This document shows, one piece after another, positions 1 through 9,234 of a DNA stretch of 64,000 bases. This DNA is from Sulfurovum sp. XGS-02. Its GTDB lineage: Bacteria > Campylobacterota > Campylobacteria > Campylobacterales > Sulfurovaceae. A program made the translations under genes and the position numbers. The stretch covers positions 2,108,001 through 2,172,000 of the forward strand of contig NZ_CP093312.1 in the NCBI RefSeq assembly GCF_023213175.1, given 5' to 3'. The notes below the pieces were generated by a model, which searched no databases, had not been told where the DNA came from, and saw nothing but the letters and a program-made list of their open reading frames with translations. Position 1 is the stretch's first letter. Each line of letters starts with the position of its first letter.

Positions 1-23
1 ACGACACCAGTTTTTACTCTCAT
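1..23 (-). CDS. rplT: 50S ribosomal protein L20, first 7 codons only
   Basis: The reverse strand reads MRVKTGV, the standard start of bacterial ribosomal protein L20, and then runs off the window edge. An AGGA sequence lies just upstream of the ATG. It follows rpmI on the same strand with about 120 bases between them, the usual rpmI-rplT order. L20 binds 23S rRNA during assembly of the large subunit. The identification rests on few residues but is backed by position. Confidence 0.85.
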
Positions 24-143
24 GGTTTTCCTTTACCTTAGACTTGTACTGCAGCTTGTAAAAAGCCAGTTTTAGTAGGTGTCAAACATTCTCTCTGTTT
101 GAACTTGCCCCTAATCGGGGGAATATTATCTATCAGAAGATGA

Positions 144-335
144 TTAGTTGATCATCTCTTTAATGTTTTTTGCATCAACAGGGTCAACGTGCTTAGGACT
201 TCTCATACTTCTGTGATGTTTACCATCAACTTTAGAAAGGATGTGACTTCTGTACGCCGTACCTCTTTTGATCTTGCCGCTTTTTTTCACTTTAAAACGC
301 TTAACAGCGCCTTTAACACTTTTCATTTTTGGCAT
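144..335 (-). CDS. rpmI: 50S ribosomal protein L35
   Basis: A 63-residue basic protein starting MPKMKSVKGAVKRFKVKKSG, the L35 signature, at the family's usual length. The reading frame is open 12 codons further upstream, but the start at 335 is chosen because GGGAG lies 7 bases before it and because L35 proteins begin MPKMK. In most bacteria infC-rpmI-rplT is one operon. Here rpmI is the first gene after a divergent spacer, has its own promoter, and infC lies 26.6 kb away, with mutS7 and a mobile element between them. Confidence 0.96.
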   Translation of the reverse strand: MPKMKSVKGAVKRFKVKKSGKIKRGTAYRSHILSKVDGKHHRSMRSPKHVDPVDAKNIKEMIN

Positions 336-395
336 ATGCTTACTCCCGTATGGATTTTTTCGACCAAACATCCGTTTAGTAGAAAATGGGACGGT

Positions 396-425
396 ATTAT
401 ATCCAAACTATCTAAAATATTTATA
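396..425 (-). promoter_or_regulatory. Probable promoter of rpmI-rplT
   Basis: The reverse strand has TTTGGATATAAT, with the TATAAT hexamer at 396-401, about 60 bases upstream of the rpmI start. The identical 12 bases precede thrS at 29357. Campylobacterota sigma-70 promoters rely mainly on the -10 box and T-rich upstream DNA, which fits. Confidence 0.6.
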
Positions 426-482
426 AATCCGTTCTCTACCGATATCTCTAACCCTATTTGTGATAGAATCTATCTATTAAAA

Positions 483-617
483 ATGAGGGCAAAGCTAGTG
501 GACGAAGTAACCGAAATACTTTCTCAAAAAAAGAAACTTTTAACAGAAATCTATTTTGATCTGCAACTGTATTTTGAAGGAAAATACGGAAAAGATGCCC
601 TTGTACTGATGGAGATC
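483..617 (+). pseudogene. 5' fragment of mutS7, cut off by the mobile element
   Basis: Forty-five codons from the ATG at 483 encode a helical stretch with EGKYGKDALVLMEI, the N-terminal lead-in of MutS domain I that comes just before the Phe-x-Glu mismatch-reading motif. The frame then reads VI and stops at 624-626, inside the end of the inserted element. The missing continuation, GTFFEVYE, is in frame at 23954. A GTG at 498, with AGGG eight bases before it, could be the true start, since the ATG at 483 has no clear ribosome site. The fragment is too short to function alone. Confidence 0.85.
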
Positions 618-644
618 GTTATCTAGTATATACAACTTATATAC
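618..644 (+). repeat. Left end of the mobile element: inverted repeat plus inner palindrome
   Basis: TTATCTAGTAT at 619-629 is matched in inverted orientation by 23938-23948. Overlapping it inward is the palindrome GTATATA-CAACT-TATATAC (626-644), with a 5-base centre. The right end has GTATTA-CACTT-TAATAC in the same relative place. Paired arms around a short spacer are what tyrosine recombinases usually bind. Confidence 0.75.
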
Positions 645-823
645 ATTTATTTACCCCATACACAACGCTATCACCGTTCTTTTTCTCAGCACAAAGTGTA
701 ATATACACTATGTAACCCTATTTGCCTCAAGAAGAATCTCAAAAAATATGACAATTTGACATCTTTTTTCTCCTTTTTTTTTAAATGTCCTAAAATAGAT
801 CTACTATCTATCAAAGGAGTCTA

Positions 824-1933
824 ATGGGATGGAGCGTACATTTTCATTCTGTTCGTAAAGAATGGGCAGTAATTGATGACAATATGAAATTAGTAATTCC
901 TGTCTATTATTTTCTCAAAGCAAGAAAGGGTGAAAGGTATGCTCAGAACAGTCTAAAAGCGTATGCCACTGACCTGATGCACTTGTATCGCTTTTTGAAC
1001 AAAAGAGGATTAGATATTACCACCATGGAGAGTTCTGACATTGAAGACTTTAAAGAATGGCTCATGTTTCCAAGAGAACTGAGGGACTCTTTTGATTCAA
1101 GTATTCTGGTACTCAATAAAAAAGCTGCAATTACAGGCAGTTCATGGAATCGAATTTTGTCAACCCTGGAGGAGTATATAACGTGGCTGCACATAAGAAA
1201 TACACCTTTATCTAAATCCATAATGAAACTAACTCACCTGCGTGAACAAAAAAGGAAAGGAAAGGGGCGAAGGAAAGGAAAAAAAGGACTTCTAAAAGTT
1301 AACGATATGGAGAAGCAACCCGAGTATATACCGCCAGACAAGAGAAATGAAATTCGTGGACACCTAGCTGAAAGGGATCAGCTCATCTTTGATTTTTTTT
1401 ATTTTTCGGGCATGAGGATTGGAGAGGCGCTTTCCTTTAGAGTCTCTAGCTTTACACCTAAATCTTTTTCAGGCAGCATTGCCGACATAGAACTTGAAGA
1501 TAGCCTAGAGGAAAGACTTGACCTTCAGACTAAAACGGGAGGCAGAACACTTTATTTACCGACCCCTCTTTATCAGAGGCTTTTGCAGTACCGACTATAC
1601 AAAAGAGGCAGGACCAAAAGTGACAGACTTTTTGTCACCACTAGAAACTGCGGAAAGAGTAGCAAAGGTTCCCCTCTTGCCCCTGACACCTTCAGAAAAA
1701 ACCTGAAGCGTGCCTGTGAAAAATGTGGTGCATCCTATACGCCACATGACCTAAGGCACACCCTAGCGACTGACATACTAAGGGCAACCAACGACATCAG
1801 TCTTGCGCAAGACATTTTGGGCCACAAATCCCTTGATACCACTAAAAAATATGTACACCCCCAAGACGAAGATATTGCACATGATCTTGGTGGCGTTTAC
1901 ACAAGCTTATATAGCAAGCTCATGGAGGACTAG
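824..1933 (+). CDS. Tyrosine recombinase, first of three
   Basis: A 369-residue phage-integrase-family protein. The catalytic residues can be read: Arg in SGMRIGEAL near residue 197, HDLRH near 307, LGHKS near 333 and the nucleophile Tyr in KKYVHP near 343. The N-terminal part, with an NSLKAYATDLMHLYRFL helix, is a SAM-like core-binding domain. AAAGGAG lies four bases before the ATG. Its size is close to Tn554 TnpA (361 aa). The next gene starts directly after its stop codon, so the recombinases are probably made together and act as a complex. Confidence 0.93.
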   Translation: MGWSVHFHSVRKEWAVIDDNMKLVIPVYYFLKARKGERYAQNSLKAYATDLMHLYRFLNKRGLDITTMESSDIEDFKEWLMFPRELRDSFDSSILVLNKKAAITGSSWNRILSTLEEYITWLHIRNTPLSKSIMKLTHLREQKRKGKGRRKGKKGLLKVNDMEKQPEYIPPDKRNEIRGHLAERDQLIFDFFYFSGMRIGEALSFRVSSFTPKSFSGSIADIELEDSLEERLDLQTKTGGRTLYLPTPLYQRLLQYRLYKRGRTKSDRLFVTTRNCGKSSKGSPLAPDTFRKNLKRACEKCGASYTPHDLRHTLATDILRATNDISLAQDILGHKSLDTTKKYVHPQDEDIAHDLGGVYTSLYSKLMED

Positions 1934-4708
1934 ATGACAAAGCCCAATGGCCCCGAACAATGCCAAACAAAAAGATGGATAAAGAGTCGCTTTGATACAC
2001 CAAAAGAGCTATCCAAAGACTTAAAAATCGGGGAGCTTATAGCCTATATTTTTGCAAGAGGGGATATATCATGTGCAAAAATATCAAGAAAAGGCAACCT
2101 GCTTGAAACGATTACATACATTGCCGACATTACATTGAAAGACTTCAACTCAAAAGATCTATTTTTTGCAGCCTCAAAAGCTTGTGAAGGTACAGATGAA
2201 AAGCGCAAGAAGAGCAGAGAACAATCAATAAGAAGTGGCATTAAAACCCTTTTTCTTGATCCTGCAATAAAGAAAAATCTTTTGACATACGCGTACCTAA
2301 GGAGAGACAGAGACGACATAGAAGATTTTCTTGCCTGGATCTCCCGAAAAAGCTCTAGGAATCCTGCGTTGGTGCTGACTGGCGAGACCACCCTTGAAGA
2401 ATATCTTGGTTGGCTCATCAAAAACAAAAAGTTGTCCATAAACAAGGTTCAGTCAATAGCTCTTTTTAAAGAAATAATTGAAAAGCTAATCAAGACAAAA
2501 ATAAAGGATATCAACTCGGAAATGATTCTGGATGCGCTTTCTACCGACAAGGAAGTGCCTGCTGACAAGTTCGGGAGCACTCGCTCCAACTTCAAAAAGG
2601 TAATCATGAAAGATGCGATTGATTTGGGCATTTGCAAGTTCGCAAGACCTCGCTCCGCTACACCCGACTTTAGAAACTGGATCGCACAGCAGACAGAAGA
2701 AGTCCCCAAAATATCAAGAGACATGACTTTTGGACAATTTGTTGTTTGGCTCAACGGTAAAAATAAATTAAACGAAGAGCTTCTTTTTCGACTCTCTAAG
2801 ACTTATGCCAAAAAAATTATAAGTGACACATTCGATATAAAATTATCAGAATTTCGTTGGAAAGACATACAGGTGGCAACCGAAACATACAAGAAAGAGA
2901 CTGGAACAAAGGCTATCTACAAAAACCTTTTTAAAAGAGCTTTTTTAGACCCTGCTGCCGAAATGGGTCTTCTAGTCAAAGAATACACTAATAGGTCGGA
3001 CACAAAATATATGATAGCTTGCCAATTAGAACTTTCTGAGCATATAAAAAAGGAGGATAGAACTATTGGATTCTATATCGCAAAAATTTATGGAGATTCA
3101 ATGCATCAGCAAACATCTTTTCTCGATGTATTTCTTGATCTTTGGGACACCAAGGCCTCCTGTCTTGTGCCAACAATCATCCCTGCCCTTTCTTCTCGCA
3201 AAGAAGAGCAAGCACTCAGAGCTATTTGCGACTCAATAACTGAGGATAAATTGCTACAGTTTGATTTTTATGATTATCAAGAGATGCAAAGAAACATGAC
3301 AACAGCAAACATAAGAGATGATATCTGGAAAATTAAAACAGGAGTAAGCACCTATAGTCGACTGGACTTCAGAGACATAGAGAGCAAAGCCCTAAAGATA
3401 TTGGCAAAAAAATATATAAAATGGAGAATAGGAAAACAATACAAGGGCCAGACGCGCACGCTTAGACAACTAAAGGAAGGGTTATTTTTCTTTTTAAGCT
3501 CAACAGACAGGACACTGACACAATTCACAAACAGGTCAAAAAAAGAGTGGCTCTTATGGCTCAAAGGAAGATTTTCGGACAGCAGAGGCAAACAAGTTTT
3601 TTACACCGGAAAGCAATTCCTGTCTTACTGTCTTGACATTCATCCCAAAAGCCTCTCCAAAAACCTTAACCTTTCTGGGCTAAACAATCCCTTTAAGGAG
3701 TCCGCTGCAAATCCCAAACAATATCCACAATGGGAGATAGATCAGATTATTAGTGGCCTTAAAAGGCACAACGATAGACAATTCTCTGACATCTTGACTC
3801 TTATTATGCTTACTGCCAAAAGACGGTCCGAAATATTAACACTAAAGAGGGATTGCCTTATTGACATAGCTGGAATCAAATACTTAAAATATACCGACAG
3901 TAAAAACAATGCTGAAAAACGGTCTCCTCTTCAAAGCTTTAGGATCGAGGGTGCCCCTAGCCTCTTCAAAAAAGATGTAGAGACGATTATCACGGAAATT
4001 ATTGAAAGACAAATAACACACAGCAAAGACAAGCTTCTCTTCTGCCACCCTGACGAAAGAGATCTTTTGTTGATAAGCGAAAGGGCGCAAAGGAACAACA
4101 GGGGCTATAAGTGCGGGGCGGTTACAGGCTCGGTTTACAAAACAAAGAAGGAGGCCTTTGTTCGTTTGCACAAAATTACATTCTCATTAGACGCCCACAA
4201 GTTCAGACACACACTTGCCTCTGCAATTATTCGCAGCGGAAAAGGAATCGATACGGCTGCCAGAACTTTAGGAAACCATCCTAAAACCACAGCCAAATAT
4301 TACGAGGCAAACGTCAGCAAAAAGGAAACAATGAGCCTTCCAGTCTCCCCGAAAGTAGATGCGCTAGAGGATGCAAAGGAGCTGGCAATGCTCAATGAAG
4401 TTCCCACCTACTGCAAAGGTGATGCCCCTAATGATGGCTCCGCAGTACCGGGAGGGCGATGCCTTGGGGGACAAGAAACAAAATTGTCCTGTAAGTTCTA
4501 TCAGCGTCTTTTTGGAAGTGGTGGCTGCCTTGGTTGCGGCAGTCTTGGAGTCGGAGAGGAAAACAGATTCTACTACGAGGACTTGAAATATGAATTGAAC
4601 AAGGAGCTAGACGAAGTTAAAGGAACACCTTTTGCCTCAGCCGTATCGTCAAAAATAAAGCTTGTAACGAATACACTAAAGACATTGGACAAAGGAGAGA
4701 AATTATAA
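1934..4708 (+). CDS. Very large tyrosine recombinase, second of three
   Basis: 924 residues, far longer than a typical integrase (300-450) and longer than Tn554 TnpB (630). The catalytic domain lies in the last third: Arg in TAKRRSEIL near residue 630, HKFRH near 754, LGNHPKTTAKYY near 785-792. After it comes a cysteine-containing tail (near 825-875) with a CLGC pair, perhaps zinc-binding. The N-terminal 600 residues contain several short segments that look alike, such as ...LDPAxxxxLL, possibly repeated core-binding modules. GGAGG precedes the ATG, which abuts the upstream stop codon. Confidence 0.9.
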   Translation: MTKPNGPEQCQTKRWIKSRFDTPKELSKDLKIGELIAYIFARGDISCAKISRKGNLLETITYIADITLKDFNSKDLFFAASKACEGTDEKRKKSREQSIRSGIKTLFLDPAIKKNLLTYAYLRRDRDDIEDFLAWISRKSSRNPALVLTGETTLEEYLGWLIKNKKLSINKVQSIALFKEIIEKLIKTKIKDINSEMILDALSTDKEVPADKFGSTRSNFKKVIMKDAIDLGICKFARPRSATPDFRNWIAQQTEEVPKISRDMTFGQFVVWLNGKNKLNEELLFRLSKTYAKKIISDTFDIKLSEFRWKDIQVATETYKKETGTKAIYKNLFKRAFLDPAAEMGLLVKEYTNRSDTKYMIACQLELSEHIKKEDRTIGFYIAKIYGDSMHQQTSFLDVFLDLWDTKASCLVPTIIPALSSRKEEQALRAICDSITEDKLLQFDFYDYQEMQRNMTTANIRDDIWKIKTGVSTYSRLDFRDIESKALKILAKKYIKWRIGKQYKGQTRTLRQLKEGLFFFLSSTDRTLTQFTNRSKKEWLLWLKGRFSDSRGKQVFYTGKQFLSYCLDIHPKSLSKNLNLSGLNNPFKESAANPKQYPQWEIDQIISGLKRHNDRQFSDILTLIMLTAKRRSEILTLKRDCLIDIAGIKYLKYTDSKNNAEKRSPLQSFRIEGAPSLFKKDVETIITEIIERQITHSKDKLLFCHPDERDLLLISERAQRNNRGYKCGAVTGSVYKTKKEAFVRLHKITFSLDAHKFRHTLASAIIRSGKGIDTAARTLGNHPKTTAKYYEANVSKKETMSLPVSPKVDALEDAKELAMLNEVPTYCKGDAPNDGSAVPGGRCLGGQETKLSCKFYQRLFGSGGCLGCGSLGVGEENRFYYEDLKYELNKELDEVKGTPFASAVSSKIKLVTNTLKTLDKGEKL

Positions 4709-6369
4709 TGGAGGCAACAAAGCTAACCCATAGTTTTTCGGCAAAAGAAAAACACGACAACCATCTTTACGATAACGTTGAGAGCCGAATAGCCGACGAA
4801 TTTGATGTGACCCACTTACTGCAAGACAAAACACTCACTAAAAAAACTATATATTTTGACAAATTTCCTGCTTGGGCTCGCAAAGCCGTTAAATACTATA
4901 TAGAGAATGAAATCCTGCTCAGGAACTCGACACCTTCAAGCGCAAATGATTTAACGATACATCTAAAAGGTGCCTTTGCTTATCTGCAAAAACATTACGA
5001 CACTAACACTCTCGCAGAAATACATGAGCAGCATTTTGATTCATACATAAAACATTTGGAGGACAGGGTGAGAGTCGAAGGGTCAATGAAGCTCAAAACC
5101 GCTTATTCTTACACTGTGGCCTTCATGAAGTTTCTTGAGTTTGTCGAAGATGAAGAAATTTCTAGTTATCCCTATCTTTCAAAGATTGAGCCCGCCAAGA
5201 TCTTTCCGTATGACAAGCCTGAAAAGTTCTTTGATGGAGACTCCCTCAAGAAGCATTTAGCTAATACACAAAAGAATAAGGATGAGCGCCCGCTAAGCTA
5301 CTCTCATCTGGTCGAAATACTTGAATGCATTTCGGACTACAACGATGTTTTATTTACAAACATAAGTATCATAATGGCCCACTCAGGACTCCGGGCTACA
5401 GAAGTTCTTCATTTGGAGACCGACTGCCTTGAGTATGTCACAGAAGAAGAAATGAGAATTTCAAAAAACAACAGAATCCCCATTGATGACAAAGAAGAAC
5501 TTTATTGGCTAAGCAACTACAAAACCATCAAAGGCAAACAGAAAAACTGGACCATAGGTACCCCTATTTTAGTTGGAAGCGAAGTAAAAAATGCCATAGA
5601 TACGCTTGTTGAACATTCAAGGGATTTGCTGTCCAAATATGAGCCTATGGAAACTAAAATTTCAAATAACATCTGCCTTCTTCTCTATCAAGGCAAGACT
5701 AAGATATTAACATATGCAGGCTACAGGAGCAAACTAAAGAGGTTTGTATCCGAAACAGGAGTCAAGCCTTTTACTGCTCATCAATTCAGGCACACCTACG
5801 CAAGTATGCTGTATGACTCAGGCGTACCAATCGAATTTATACGAAAATACCTAAATCACATACATGAAGACATGACAGACGGATACATCAAGAAAAACAA
5901 GCAAAAAACTATGGAAAAGTATGAGTCTTTTGCTTCTGCCAAAGTTTTTGCAGGAGGAGGAGAAAAAAAGGCATACGAACTTCAAAACAAACTAAAAGAG
6001 GCGCTAGAGCACCCAGAATTTGCTGCCATGATAATTGAAGAGAGACTTGAACTTTTAGAAATACTATCTGACTCGCTAGACATGGACATTCATGCTATGG
6101 ATCATGGAATGTGTCTTATTCCCAAAAATGCTACCTGCCCAAATAATTTTATTGAAATAAACTCCTGCTTTGAACAAAACTGTCAGCAGTTTGCTACCAC
6201 CGAAAACAGCATTCCTCATTTTACAAGATTGATTGAATATAAAGAGGGGTGGATTGAGGACTTTGAAAAAACAGGGCATTGGTCAGCCGCAGAAAGAGGC
6301 AGAAAGGGTCTTGAAAAGAACATCAATATACTAGAAAAGCTAAAAAAGGGAGAGTACTTTGTCAAATAA
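4708..6369 (+). CDS. Tyrosine recombinase, third of three
   Basis: A 553-residue integrase-family protein whose ATG overlaps the previous stop codon (TAATG). Catalytic residues: Arg in SGLRATEVL near residue 227, HQFRHT near 357, LNH near 380 and Tyr in DGYIKKN near 392. The C-terminal 90 residues carry four well-spaced cysteines (MCLIPKNATC, NSCFEQNC), as in the zinc-finger-like tails of Tn554-family recombinases. With its two neighbours it forms a three-recombinase cassette, the defining feature of RIT elements. Confidence 0.92.
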   Translation: MEATKLTHSFSAKEKHDNHLYDNVESRIADEFDVTHLLQDKTLTKKTIYFDKFPAWARKAVKYYIENEILLRNSTPSSANDLTIHLKGAFAYLQKHYDTNTLAEIHEQHFDSYIKHLEDRVRVEGSMKLKTAYSYTVAFMKFLEFVEDEEISSYPYLSKIEPAKIFPYDKPEKFFDGDSLKKHLANTQKNKDERPLSYSHLVEILECISDYNDVLFTNISIIMAHSGLRATEVLHLETDCLEYVTEEEMRISKNNRIPIDDKEELYWLSNYKTIKGKQKNWTIGTPILVGSEVKNAIDTLVEHSRDLLSKYEPMETKISNNICLLLYQGKTKILTYAGYRSKLKRFVSETGVKPFTAHQFRHTYASMLYDSGVPIEFIRKYLNHIHEDMTDGYIKKNKQKTMEKYESFASAKVFAGGGEKKAYELQNKLKEALEHPEFAAMIIEERLELLEILSDSLDMDIHAMDHGMCLIPKNATCPNNFIEINSCFEQNCQQFATTENSIPHFTRLIEYKEGWIEDFEKTGHWSAAERGRKGLEKNINILEKLKKGEYFVK

Positions 6370-6835
6370 AAGAAAAATCACAAAAGAGGATGTCAAGTCA
6401 GCCATAAGAAGACTCCGAAGAAGAAAAAGCTACACAAAAGACAGCGACATCACAATTACACTGATCGCCAAAGAAGTCGGTTGTAGCAGAAATGCCCTTT
6501 ACAGATCAGAGTTTAAAGATATTCTGCACCCATTTCACAAGATTAAAAAAAATACAGAAAAAGAAAAACACACAAAGGGATCGAACGAAGATCTCATGAG
6601 CATCATATCAAGCAAGGACGACGAGATTGCCAAATGCAAACAGGAACTTGGCAAGCTAAAAGACTGGACCATAGACAAAGAGAATATGTCTACAGAGATA
6701 GATAAGCTCATAGCCGAGGTTGAGAGACTTCAAGAGAAAGTCTCAGAGATGTACTCCCCAGAGGAAGTCAAAAAGCTTGCGTCAGACAATGCAAGACTCA
6801 GAGAGCTATTGCTGCGAAATGGAGTGTCTACCTGA
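6359..6835 (+). CDS. TnpC-like helix-turn-helix and coiled-coil protein
   Basis: 158 residues starting at a TTG that overlaps the end of the third recombinase; GGGAG precedes it. The N-terminus is basic and has a helix-turn-helix-like LIAKEVGCSRNALYR (about 37-51). Residues about 80-150 form a heptad-rich coiled coil. This layout matches TnpC of Tn554 and DUF6262-type partners, small accessory proteins that influence the efficiency and orientation of transposition. The role here is inferred from layout and position, not from clear sequence identity. Confidence 0.75.
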   Translation: MSNKRKITKEDVKSAIRRLRRRKSYTKDSDITITLIAKEVGCSRNALYRSEFKDILHPFHKIKKNTEKEKHTKGSNEDLMSIISSKDDEIAKCKQELGKLKDWTIDKENMSTEIDKLIAEVERLQEKVSEMYSPEEVKKLASDNARLRELLLRNGVST

Positions 6836-6859
6836 GGAGGAAGCTAGAGGAGTGCAGCA

Positions 6860-7084
6860 ATGCAAAACTTTGAGGAACTTATAGAAGACGATGCAATACT
6901 CAGGCTCAGAAAGCAGTATCTCAGCCACTCCCCTGGCACCAAGGTGGTTGTGACAAAAGAGATAAAAGAGAAGAACCAGGAGGAGAATGTGATCGTCTTC
7001 AGAATAAAAGGTACATTCTCGACCAATACGATACGAAGCGACCTCTTTTGGGATTATTTTGAAGTGTCGCTAGGCTTTAGCTAG
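6860..7084 (+). CDS. Small protein at the end of the recombinase operon, unrecognised
   Basis: A 74-residue protein starting MQNFEELIEDDAILRLRKQY. AGGAG lies 7 bases before the ATG and the gap from the previous gene is only 24 bases, so it is probably the fifth gene of the operon. No family is recognised. It has mixed charge, no membrane segment and no cysteine. A role as accessory or directionality factor is possible from position alone. Confidence 0.6.
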   Translation: MQNFEELIEDDAILRLRKQYLSHSPGTKVVVTKEIKEKNQEENVIVFRIKGTFSTNTIRSDLFWDYFEVSLGFS

Positions 7085-7159
7085 AAGGCGGGCGGTACTA
7101 TAAGTTTTGTGTCGGCTGTCAGTCCCAATAAAAAATGCTAAAATCCAATGAAATACACT

Positions 7160-7193
7160 GCAGATTTTTAGAAGAAGGGATTTTGGATATAAT
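7160..7193 (+). promoter_or_regulatory. Probable promoter of the DUF4209 gene
   Basis: TTTTGGATATAATC, with TATAAT at 7188-7193, lies about 40 bases before the start codon at 7234. It is the same extended -10 sequence seen before rpmI and thrS, so the host RNA polymerase should recognise this cargo gene. Confidence 0.6.
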
Positions 7194-7233
7194 CTTAACA
7201 TATTACTAAATTAACATCAGGACTAATAGAGGC

Positions 7234-8997
7234 ATGAGTATAAGTTTGCAAACAAAGGATTTTGATGAAGTTTTATGGAAAAATGTGATTTCCGATGTAA
7301 AACATAAAGGATGTCAGTATTATTTTACACCCTTTTCTGATGCATTGAAGTCAGCACAAGATGAAGTAAGCATTCGTGTATTTACGACGCTGTCACAAAT
7401 CTCATCCTTTCACTTTAGACCAGATAATATTAGTGAACCATATGGTGCAATGATGATAATGGAAGGTTCACGCTCTGCAATACCAGATGATTTAAGCGAA
7501 GAACAACTAGAAGTACTTGCAAGCCTAATCGATTCATTTGACATTGATTTTAAGGCTCGTATTGCAGATATTGTATGGTTAAGAAAGAGAAATTTCCCAA
7601 TGGCATTAAAAGCCATAGAGTCATATATAGAAGCTTCGTATTATCTACTGGAATATGATGATACTTGGGTTCAAGCATTTGAATGTGTTAAGCGTGCATT
7701 TAAATTGTCCAGAAGTTTAGGAAAAGGTGCCAATGAACAATATGAGATGGTTATTGAAAATATACAAAAAGTTCTTATCAATCAAGGCCCTTTGGAAGTT
7801 CAATATTTTTCACTTAGACTAATGGAACTATTGAGGGAGACTCAGGTTGATAATTTTGTCGAGTTAGCTCAACTATCAGAAACAATTGCGAGTAATCATG
7901 AAGACCAGGGTCAGCAAAATGGTGCAAATAGTTATTGGCTTAATGCCGCATATTTACATGATAAAGTTGAGCAATATGAAGAAGCGAAAAACTGCAGAGT
8001 AAAAGCTGCTGAATGTTATGTAAAAATGGCTGAGTATAGTAGTAGTGCCATGGTTGGAGCAAATTTTTTACAAAAATCTATTGAAGCGTATAGGCGTATC
8101 GGTGGCCATCAATCACGAACGGATGAATTATATAACCAACTTCTTATGGTTCAAGAAAAAATGGCATCTGAATTACATAGAGTATCAACCGACATAGATG
8201 TTACAGAATTAGTTGAGCATGCGATATCATCTATTGAGGGCAAACCATTTAGTGAAGCCGTTCAAAACATATGTTTACTTTCTCATCCACAAAGTATTAA
8301 TTCCCTCAGAGAGTCTATAAACAAACTTGTAAAAACATCACCAATGCAATTTTTAGTATCTAGTCAAATTTTAGATTCAGAAGGCAAAACAGTAGCAACT
8401 TATCCAAATATGATGGATCCAAATGAAAAAGAAGCTGCGATGGAAGCACATATGATGAATCACACACAGTTTCAAAGAGTTGTGGCCACTATTGGTTCTA
8501 TTGAGCCTGCAAGAAAGCAGATACTATTAGAACATAATGTTTCAATATCTATGCTGATGCCTTTATTGACAAATAACCCTTTTGTTCCTGTTGGGCGTGA
8601 ATACATTGTTGCCAAAGGTCTTATCTCTGGATTTAATGGCGAATGGATAGAGGCTACAAATATTTTAATACCTCAATTTGAAGAATCAATTAGATATGTC
8701 TTAAAACAAAATGGTGAAGTTGTTTCGGGGATGGATGCCAATAACTTGCAAGATGTTCGTAGTTTAAATACAACGTTGCTCAATCCACTTATGGATGAAA
8801 TATTTGGAAAAGACCTATCCTTCGAATTAAAGGCATTGCTAATAAATCGTTATGGTGCAAACTTACGCAATAAAGTTTCCCATGGACTGATGCACGTAAG
8901 CGAATACTACACTTACAATACGATATACTTTTGGTGGATTTATTTACGATTAATTTGTTGGCCTATGGTGATGAAAAGGCAAAAAAATGCAAATTAA
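7234..8997 (+). CDS. DUF4209 family protein with HEPN-like RNxxxHG motif
   Basis: 587 residues. The C-terminal domain holds LRNKVSHGL near residue 546, the RNxxxHG motif that defines DUF4209; read as R-x4-H it also fits the active-site pattern of HEPN ribonucleases. The N-terminal two thirds are helical, with TPR-like segments (about 215-300). A short hydrophobic patch with tryptophans follows the motif. It stands alone with its own promoter next to the recombinases, a usual place for anti-phage or toxin cargo. RNase activity is inferred only from the motif. Confidence 0.75.
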   Translation: MSISLQTKDFDEVLWKNVISDVKHKGCQYYFTPFSDALKSAQDEVSIRVFTTLSQISSFHFRPDNISEPYGAMMIMEGSRSAIPDDLSEEQLEVLASLIDSFDIDFKARIADIVWLRKRNFPMALKAIESYIEASYYLLEYDDTWVQAFECVKRAFKLSRSLGKGANEQYEMVIENIQKVLINQGPLEVQYFSLRLMELLRETQVDNFVELAQLSETIASNHEDQGQQNGANSYWLNAAYLHDKVEQYEEAKNCRVKAAECYVKMAEYSSSAMVGANFLQKSIEAYRRIGGHQSRTDELYNQLLMVQEKMASELHRVSTDIDVTELVEHAISSIEGKPFSEAVQNICLLSHPQSINSLRESINKLVKTSPMQFLVSSQILDSEGKTVATYPNMMDPNEKEAAMEAHMMNHTQFQRVVATIGSIEPARKQILLEHNVSISMLMPLLTNNPFVPVGREYIVAKGLISGFNGEWIEATNILIPQFEESIRYVLKQNGEVVSGMDANNLQDVRSLNTTLLNPLMDEIFGKDLSFELKALLINRYGANLRNKVSHGLMHVSEYYTYNTIYFWWIYLRLICWPMVMKRQKNAN

Positions 8998-9058
8998 TAT
9001 AACTACACTTTAAATCAAAGTTTTTACTTCAAAATTCTCATGATATTCCAATCACATG

Positions 9059-9093
9059 AAAACCTTATAAATTTATATATTTTATAAGGTTTT
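9059..9093. repeat. CCTTATAA hairpin repeat, copy 1
   Basis: An imperfect palindrome of AACCTTATAA and TTATAAGGTT around an AT-rich centre, about 60 bases after the DUF4209 gene. It is almost identical to the copy at 9850. It could form a bidirectional terminator or be a small dispersed repeat. Confidence 0.8.
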
Positions 9094-9234
9094 GAAATTG
9101 TCAATATTTATATCATTCGATATAGTAAAACTACTTCATCCTGTTAATAATGATTACCTTATTGTTAACTTGTTGTCCAGAAGCTTTCTGAGCTCTAAAG
9201 CATTAATAGGTCTTTTGCAATTACCACAGCAAAG

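Noticed and set aside
189-482. Long open frame continuing upstream of the mutS7 fragment
   Set aside because: It is antisense to rpmI and has no conserved sequence before about codon 99; the MutS7-like part begins near 483.
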